A stretch of 64,000 bases of DNA. Source: Sipunculus nudus (taxonomy: Eukaryota; Annelida; Sipuncula; Golfingiida; Sipunculidae). The notes beneath the pieces were generated by a model. That model was not told the DNA's origin, ran no database searches, and worked only from the letters and a program-made list of their open reading frames with translations. The first letter of the stretch is position 1, and each line of letters opens with the position of its first letter. Position numbers and translations under genes: made by a program. Shown one piece after another: positions 32,501 to 41,500 of the stretch. Location of the stretch: NCBI GenBank assembly GCA_026874595.1, contig CM049310.1, positions 27,329,058-27,393,057 on the forward strand, written 5' to 3'.

Positions 32501-35500
32501 ATGTGTCATGTTAAAAACATTTAGAAATATATTTTATTTCACCAGCACAATACATGCACTGAACTCTCTGTTAACAACATTGCTTTGGTCACAACTGTCT
32601 GTAGATAAACACACAATGTATCCAGTATCACTGCATGGAAGAGATTTTGTTCATTCTTACAATATTACATGATTAGATTTACAGCTATTGCAATACTTAA
32701 TACAACTTAATTATGGTAAAAAATCATGCTTACTGAACTTTCAGTAAAATTCAAGTAAGATCAACAATGGTAATATTACTATTAGACATTTATATTATGT
32801 TGTCATATGCTCTGTAGGGACTGATAGTTATAAGTGGTCATGATGCCTGAGTGCTTGTTAGGAAGGTATTTTACTGTGATTAGTTACAGGCAGTACCAAT
32901 TACAAATAAAATGAAAATGTATAGAAAGTCTGCAGTTATGGGTGACTCACTGAAATAATATTATTACCTCAATGACAGTGCACATGATATTCCACACAGA
33001 GTAAGCCAGACCCACCATTCTTTACTGAAAGGCCTGAAAAATTCAAGACAGGAAGAAAGAGCTACAGTGGGCAGCCATCACAGAGGCAGTGCTTATATTC
33101 TGATCAAAATGTACTTGTATACTGGTAACTTTTATACACCCATTCCTGATAATAGTAATGATTTTCTATCACTGCTGTCAAGGCTAACATGACATATGAT
33201 ATCTCACATAAAAACACTTTAGACTGATTTTTACTTTTAATACTGCTTATAATATCTTTTGTTTAGTTTTAGATCATAGATTTCTAGAATTAATTAACTG
33301 TTCTGATTTTATGACAATTTTATATTTTTTACCACAGTACACCGGTGGCAGAGCTCATAAGCAAAAAATTTGGAAGGCACAGAGGCTTCATGGAAATCTT
33401 TTGAGAATCCTCAAGTTTTTCAAGAGTGTATTTATAAACCAAAGATAAATACTTACCTGTGTTTTACCTGAGAAAACTTGAGGTAGGTAAGGAGGGAGAG
33501 AGCCATGAAAAAGAGCAGCATACCCTCCAGATGCATGAACCGACATTGTGTCAACAGGGCAGTGTCTGTAAACGTGAGCATGTCAAATATTTATGCTGGT
33601 CTATATGTGAAACACATCTACCTGTCCATCTTCTTGATTAAACACTATCATGAAGGTCACACATACAGACTATTGGGCAATGAACACTAACAAATTTTGA
33701 GTGAACAAAGAAGGAACATGTACTCTTTTAAGCAATTTAATAGTAACGACATTAAAGGTTATTCTCAATTAACCCATTCACTGTCCTGACATTACTGATT
33801 GTATCACTCAAGTTTCAATTCAGATGAGGCCAGGGTAGTGCAAGCGCCATGTCCAATTTTCATATGATACATCAGCACACTTGTTACTAAACTTTGCCTT
33901 TTTCAATATCTGTCATAGTTCTTAATCTTATAGATTCTTTACCTAGAATCTTCATTCTTGACATTCTGAGAGACCTATGAAAAGTCTCAATGGAAACAAG
34001 AAATTAGGTCTCTGTTACCCATATCCTTTGAGCTATGGGGCCCCAAAGTACCCCCCAGAATAGTGAAAAATTTCATACAAAAACTTCAATATCTCATTAA
34101 CTACATCACTGATGGTCATGATTTTTGGCAAACATATTAAACATGAGATGTTTCATCAGTTTCTGCAGACTGGTGGCGCCACCTGTATTTTTCGATTTTT
34201 TTACAAATTGTTTTCTCTATTTTTGAGACCTTTAACAAGGGACCCATGGGTCACGGCGCTCAGCTGATCGTGATTGGACTATAAATGTTTCTCCACTGTG
34301 ATACTATATCGAGTCGATAAAGCTTATGAATATCATGTACATGTTGGGCTATTATAAAGGAATGTAATGTAATATGTGAGTAAATGATAAATGAAATTAC
34401 CTGACTGATGGATTAATAGAGTCAAATAAAGTGGTTTATTTTTTATTTATTTAGGAGGGGTTGAAAATTGTGATATATTTGAGCAAATATGAATGCAATG
34501 ACAGCAGTAATAAGCAGTAGTAGAATGATGATAAGGCTATTTGTTGAAGGATCTAAAGTGTATGGTAGTCTGCAAGTGTTCAATTTGACAGATATGATGT
34601 TATGATTAACTATGCTGATGAAGTGATTTATGAATATGTGACTGTATGACACAATATCTCTTTAGTCTTGACAAGGTACATTATTGTGATGCCCACTATG
34701 TCTACATATTACACAATATTGACATAATTTCTGGCATGTACATAGGTACCTATGGACGAATAGTTATACAAAATATTAAAGTATGAATATATCTGATTCA
34801 TCTTGTTCTTGCTTACTGAGGCTGACTTTGGGATGGGGTTCGGAGAAGGGAAAAGTGAGGGCAGCATGAAGGTGGATGTAGAAAAATATTCTATTGTAAT
34901 GTTTTTCATTTATATAAGAATATGAAAAGCTAAGAGGAAAGGGGCCCTCCTACTTGGTTATAGTAAAGTTCTAAATATATGATTGCAAACTAATACTCTG
35001 ACAAGACTGTCATGAAGAAAAAAGAGTAAAAGTTTTGAGATACTGTGTTGCATACGAAAATTTACAGATGGACAGGCAAGTGGACAGAATGGACTAATAC
35101 CTTTATTTCACTTTCAAGAGAATAATGCATTTAAGTTTATATATAATCCTTTTTTTTTAAGCAGATCCACTTTTTCCATTAAGAAGTTTTTATCTGAATC
35201 ATTTATTTATTTACAGGTTTATAAATTTTTAATTAAAAAACCTGAAAATATAAGTTAAAATATTAGAATTGTTGCAAAAGTTGCAATCATAATATACACA
35301 GAGTAAAAAACATTGGGTCATATTAAGCATACACATATATTTTATTATTTTTAATTACAAATGTTTAAACTGATTTTAAAAGAAAATAATGCCGCAACAT
35401 GGCATCTACAAGAATATTCCTTGAATCACTATTAAAAAGTTTTGCACATTGGAGTTTTCAGGACATGCTTAATTTATTCACCAAAATAAAATAAAAGTAA

Positions 35501-38500
35501 ATTTGATAAAATAAAACATCTTTTCAAATAAAGTATACACACTGTTGGTTGAATGAGGGACAAACAATATCATTGTGCTAATTACTATCCCAGTTTTAAT
35601 TAATTACTGGAGTTAATAGTCAATTTCACACCTGGTGAAGTTTTAACTCTTCTGAAGTAAGGAATTACTTATCTCATGAACATCCACACTTTCACAGCAA
35701 TACACCACTTTGTGGACACAATTAAATGTACACTTTAATCATTGTAACCCTGGTGGTTCAATACAAAATCTAAAATGTAGCATGTCCAAGAATAAAATAA
35801 AATACAGAAAAATTATAACAACATTCATCTAGTTTATGCACCAGCTGGGGGGGGGGGGGGTGAGTGCAGGGCAGAGGGGAAGCCTGCTAGTAGTGGCCAA
35901 GCTGGGCCTAGGTAAGCTGCCTGGGGTGGGTTACATAATGCAAGTGAAGGCTGTACTACTAGATGGGCTAGATGTAAACAACACTTGACATGGTGTTTGA
36001 AAACATGAATAAAAGCTATTCATTCCAATCAATTCCTTTTGAAAGTTCAGATTTTAAAAGATTAAATCCTTATGCATATATGCTGGGAAAATTAAATCCA
36101 CAGTGCCAAAGTTGGACAAAATTTAAGGTATTGATTTTTTATTTATGCTAATAACTTGAAAAATTTGCAAAATTCAGATCTAATTTTGGGTAAACAATTG
36201 AATCTTGATTAAATAAAGTTATATTCCTGAAAAAAAGTCTCTAGGTTCAGCAATTCTCATGTTAGGTGAGTAAATATATTTCCTGATTTTTTAAAAAATT
36301 GCATTATGTTTTGGCCCATAACTTCAAAATAATACCCAATACTGACCTAATTTTTGGTATGTTCATAGAAAATGTATAAAAGAATGTGAATACTAAATAC
36401 GATCAAAAACAGATCAGTGGTTTTGATATTAGGCAGCCTTGAAGTGTAACAATGGCTTTTTTTTTATGGAAAACAGAGTTTTTTTTCCTTAATATCTTGA
36501 AGGAACAAAGTTTTAATGACCCAATTTTCGGTATGGTAGGAGATTTTGGGGACATCTAAAATTATGTCAACAGCCTGGGGAGCATAGAGATGTGCACTGA
36601 ATGACCTACAGTCATCAAAGTGGACTGCTTGACAATGTAAGGGAATACAACAAGAGCCTCCAAAAAATTCCATAACTAGCCTATTTTTGCAGCTTTTATT
36701 TTCAAATTTCAGATTTTAACAGATTAAATCCTTATGTATACATGGTGTGAAAATTAAATCCACAGTACTTACAGGAAAAAAACGTGCCATGGCCAAAGTT
36801 GGGCAAAATTTAAGGTACCAATTTTATATTTTTGCCAATATTTAAAAAAATTTAACAAATTTTGATCTAATTTTTGGTATACAATTAAATTTCGATTAAT
36901 TAAAGTTGTATTACTGGGAAAAAGTCCCTACCTTTAACACTTTTGGTCTTAAGTGACCAAATATCTTCCTGATTTTTTTACAAAGTCCATTATGTTTGGG
37001 CCCATAACTTTTTTAAATTATATAATACTGACTTAATATCTGGCATGTACATAGGGACTATATAGAGGAATATTTATGGTAAATATGAAAAAACCAGATG
37101 AGTGGTTTTGATATTAGGCAGTCCTGAAGTGTGAAAATAGATTTCTAATAAAAAATTGAGGTTTTTCCTTAATATCTCAAAGGAACGAAGTCCTATTGAC
37201 CCAATTTTTGGCATGGTAGGAGATTATGGGGACATCTAACTGTATGCCAAAATTCAGATTCGTAGGTCAAACGGTGTCAAAACGTGCCAGTCTTACGGAC
37301 GGACATACAGACAGACGGACAGACGGATGGACGGACGGACGGACAGACGACGGACAATGGACCATGACTATAGCTCAGATGACTTATAGTCAGCTGAGCT
37401 AAAAATGAGAACATCTGTTAACAGGGCACAAATCGTAAAGACTGGACCTAGAATCTTCATTCTTGACATTCTGAGAGACCTATGAAAAGTCTACATGGAA
37501 AACAGAAATAAGGTCTCTGTTACCCATATCCTTCGAGCTATGGGGCCCCAAAGTACCCCCCAGAATAGTAAAAAAATTTCATGCAAAACTTCAATATCTC
37601 ATTAACTACATCACTGATAGTCATGATTTTTGGCATACATATTGATCATGAGATGTTTCATCAGTTTCTGCAGACTGGTGGCGCCACCTTTATTTTTCAA
37701 ATTTTTACATTTTTTCTCTCTATTTTTGAGACCTTTAAGGATGTAGTTATCTGTCAACAGGGTTCAAATTGGACCTAGAATCTTCATTCTTGACACACAG
37801 GGAGACCTATGAAAAGTATCTATGGAAACCTGAAATTAGGTCTCTGTTACCCATATCCTTTGAGCTATGGCACTCAAAAGTACAGCTCAGAATAATGGAA
37901 AATTTGATACAAAAGCTGAAGTATCTGAACAACTAATGCAGAGATCACCATAATTGTTTGTATGGATATTGATCATGGAGTGTTTCATCAGTTTCTCCAG
38001 CCTGGTGGCACAACATGTATTTGTTTGGGCTTTTTTTTCGATTTTTTTTCTCTATTTTTAAGACCTTTAAAGATATGAACATCTGTTAACATGGCACAAA
38101 TCATAACAACTGGACCTAGAATCTTCATTCTTTATACACAGGGAGACCCATGAAAAATCTCCATGGAAACCTGAAATTAGGTCTCTATTATCCATATCCA
38201 TTAAGCTGTATGGCTCCAAAATACCCCCCTGAATAATGAAAAATGTGATACAAAAACTCCAGTATCTCAATAACTACAACACTGATGCTCATGATTTTTG
38301 GCATACATTTTGATCATGATATGTTCAATCAGTTTCAGCAGACTGGGTGCGCCACCTCTATTTTTTTTCAAATTTTTACGAATTATTTTCCCTATTTTTG
38401 AGACCTTTAAAGATGTGGTTATGTGTCAACAGTGTACAAATTGTAACAACTGGACCTAGAATCTTCATTCTTGTCATGCAAGGAGGCCCATGAAAAGTGT

Positions 38501-41500
38501 CTGTGGAAACCTGAAATTAAGTCTCTGTTACCCATATCCTTCAAGCTATAGGACTCCAAAGTATCCCTCAGAATAATGGAAAATTTGATACAAAAGCTGA
38601 AGTATCTGAACAACTAATCCAGAGACCACCATGCTTCTTTGCATGGATATTGACCATTGTTTTTATTAGTTTCTGCAGACTGGTGGAGCCACCTGTATTT
38701 TTTTTAAAGTTCACGCATTTTTTCTCTATTTTTGAGATATATTAATACAGACACAATCTCAGCCTGTTGGTTAATCTGTTTGATGCTTCAGTTGAATGGT
38801 TATATACTACCATTCAGATGATAAAATTTCCTTTTGCAAATCTCTTCCCAGTCAGCTGAGTGTATGACCCATGGGTCACTTGTTATAAACAAATATGGTG
38901 ATGCACCATCCACAATTGCAACACACCATGGCTGTTGATTTCACCTATCAATAAGTATGTTATTTAAAGGACACATTAGAACAGGTTAGATTAATGTAAT
39001 ATTAAGTTTGATGTTTTTTTCAATTTACCTAGGACCAGGAGAAGACCAGCCAGGCAGGCAGCGTAATGTGAAAACTGGAGCTCCACCATCACCTGGTACA
39101 CTGTCGGTACCAGGAGACTTCCAAACACAGCCGGTACCGCACGCATACCCCAGACTGGTACATCACTGGTGTAGGCTGCCATGACATATATATATATATA
39201 TCACAGCATGAAGTGACCATTATAAGAGTATGTGTGAATCATTCACAGATAAATATTTAACTAATATAAATCCATGATTAGACTTGTTTTACTAATAATA
39301 CCCTTGATAGGAGGTACAGTATTTAAATATAAAGCACAAAATGAAATTTACATTTCCCACATCAGGTTTGTGATTATGAAAGGTAAAGCCAGGGCTAAAA
39401 TATGCTGTGGGAAATTTACATTGGAAAGGTTGGAATGAGTTTGCAGACTGTGGTTTCAACTGTGTCGACTGGTTGTTCAATATTTTCGCCACCAGGTGTG
39501 TTAGTCATCATAGGTGCTCAATGCAAATGTACTGTTGCACTGAAAGAAATGCAACACTCCAAGTGGCAAAACACTGCCACATAAATTAACCGTTGAAGTT
39601 GAAGTGAATGACAAAAAAAACTTAAGCAATTTTTTTTTAATTAAAGCATGTATAATAAGAGATTTATGAACATACCATAAATATTTAATTATTATGTTTG
39701 TTTGTTTTAAACAGACAGTATCAAAATAGCAAAATACATTCCATGATCATCTCATTAAAATAATCATTATTTATACCCTGACATCAGTGTTTTTATTAAA
39801 TAAACATAAAAAAATCACATTTCCTTTTACACTGAATCCAAGCTGTCAAACAATGTTTATATTAAACTTATTGCTAAGTCAATCAACATGGTAAACCACT
39901 ATTACCTGATCCGATGGACTTGAAGTCAGCTTCTCCTTCATAGCCTGCTAGGTATGCTGCCAGTGCCAGTAGCAACTTACCAAGTGGAGGCTGTGTGTCA
40001 AAAAAGAAAACTCTCTTCTGATAGAGGCTGGCAAAGCGACCATAGTGGAGCTCATCAAAACTGTAGTACACAAAAGAAACCAATCATAGGCTTGCTTACA
40101 CTTCTGTGTCAGTGTCAGCATTTCAATCATACTAACCAAACTTTAGATAAAACGTTCTACAAACAGGGTTGGCCAAAAGCCAGCTTTTACTCATATTGAC
40201 CGGGCCAGTGGCTTTAGCCGGCTTTAACCAGCTAATATTGGCTAATTATACTGGCTGATACCATTCAATGTACTGGTCATCTGACAAATTATTCATACAA
40301 TTTACTTTATTACTCAGGCTCTTAAGTAGTTGCAGTGATATACTGATCATCTGACAAACCCTTCATACTGAACACTTTTTTTACATGGGCTTTAAAATAG
40401 TGGCTATAATACAAGACACTTACATGAAGCCTACCTCTGGACTAGTGCATGTGGTTAGTGGATGGACAGGTGGAAGGGAAACTGTTATGTGACCGAACTT
40501 AATTAGTCTTGAGATGATCTTGAGCACAAAACTGGTTCCACTGTATGGCTCCCTGATAATCATTATTTGTTTTACAATACTGACTTGCATCATTAAAGGA
40601 TGTTTACCCAGAGGCTATGGGGATGTAGATTAATTGAGCAACCTCAGAGTCAGTTTTGAGTCAATTTCAGTCTTGCCTGGACTTATACTCCATGCTCACT
40701 TATTATTACTGTATGTTTGATCTTAAATTTTGATTATCAAAGACTTTCTCCTACAAAGCTTTGATATTGGGCCTTGGTGTGGGACATGAACTGTGACATT
40801 TAGTGAAAGGCTGCTACAGAGATGTGGGAGGGATTTGAGTGTTCATGGATGATTAGATTTGCCTATATTAAAGTTGGAAATTTTTAAGTCTAACAACTTA
40901 TCCAATCTGTAATCCAACTGTTATCATCACAAATTCTAAGATGAAGCCAAAGGACCCTGTCTGGAACTGCTATGTAAATCTTTACAGTTAAATCAGCATG
41001 CATATTACTGCACATTAACCTTGATCCCCCCTGCAGTCTCAGTACTACCTTGCTTAACTGGTATAATATTTGTTTTGTGTCATTTTAAATAATTTACTTT
41101 AGTATTTCCTGGCACAATGTAGCGTCATATTGACCCTCGGGCATTACGACCAGATTACTAGCCCCAGAGTGTCATGACATCTACGTCTGAGGATCGCATT
41201 ATAAGGTCTTATAAAGATGCAAATATTTTCGTTATTTCTGACAACGCTTGATGGGCTACAGGTACACTGTCAATCAACATACACCAGACCATTCGATAGC
41301 ATTTTTTATGTACTTTCTAATAATACCAAATATGAGTGAGAACAGTTCCTGTTTAACCAATTACATTTGTAAACCCCACGGCATGTTTGTTGAATTTATG
41401 ACCGCATGAACACAAGCATGGCTCGCACAGGTTACAGGACGCAGGTAAATTGCAGGCGACACAGGAAATGACCCGTGTTCATGGAGACGGTGTTTCAGTT

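Larger units (their letters stand above)
24442..33456. other. POMT1 introns between the middle exons
   Basis: Ten introns of about 0.4 to 1.4 kb, AT-rich, with poly-T and poly-A tracts. Apart from the dispersed repeat near 29.34-29.91 kb and a purine-rich tract at about 31417-31460, I see no gene, RNA or mobile element in them. Confidence 0.7.
34234..37402 (-). mobile_element. 3.2-kb unclassified non-coding element (copy 1, minus orientation)
   Basis: In element orientation (minus strand) it begins TTAGCTCAGCTGACTATAAG, followed by a GTCC-rich tract, and ends with a 12-bp palindrome GACCCATGGGTC and CTTGTT. Subterminal GCTCAGCTGA occurs inverted at the two ends. A diverged plus-strand copy occupies 46923-49973. 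No transposase is visible, so it is non-autonomous. The hairpin near the 3' end recalls Helitrons, but no CTRR end is seen, so the class is undecided. Confidence 0.75.

Noticed and set aside
33468-33565. Shorter form of the POMT1 exon using the first donor (CAG before GTAAAA)
   Set aside because: It ends in phase 0, whereas the next exon needs phase 2. The second donor, 11 bp downstream, fits both phase and alignment.
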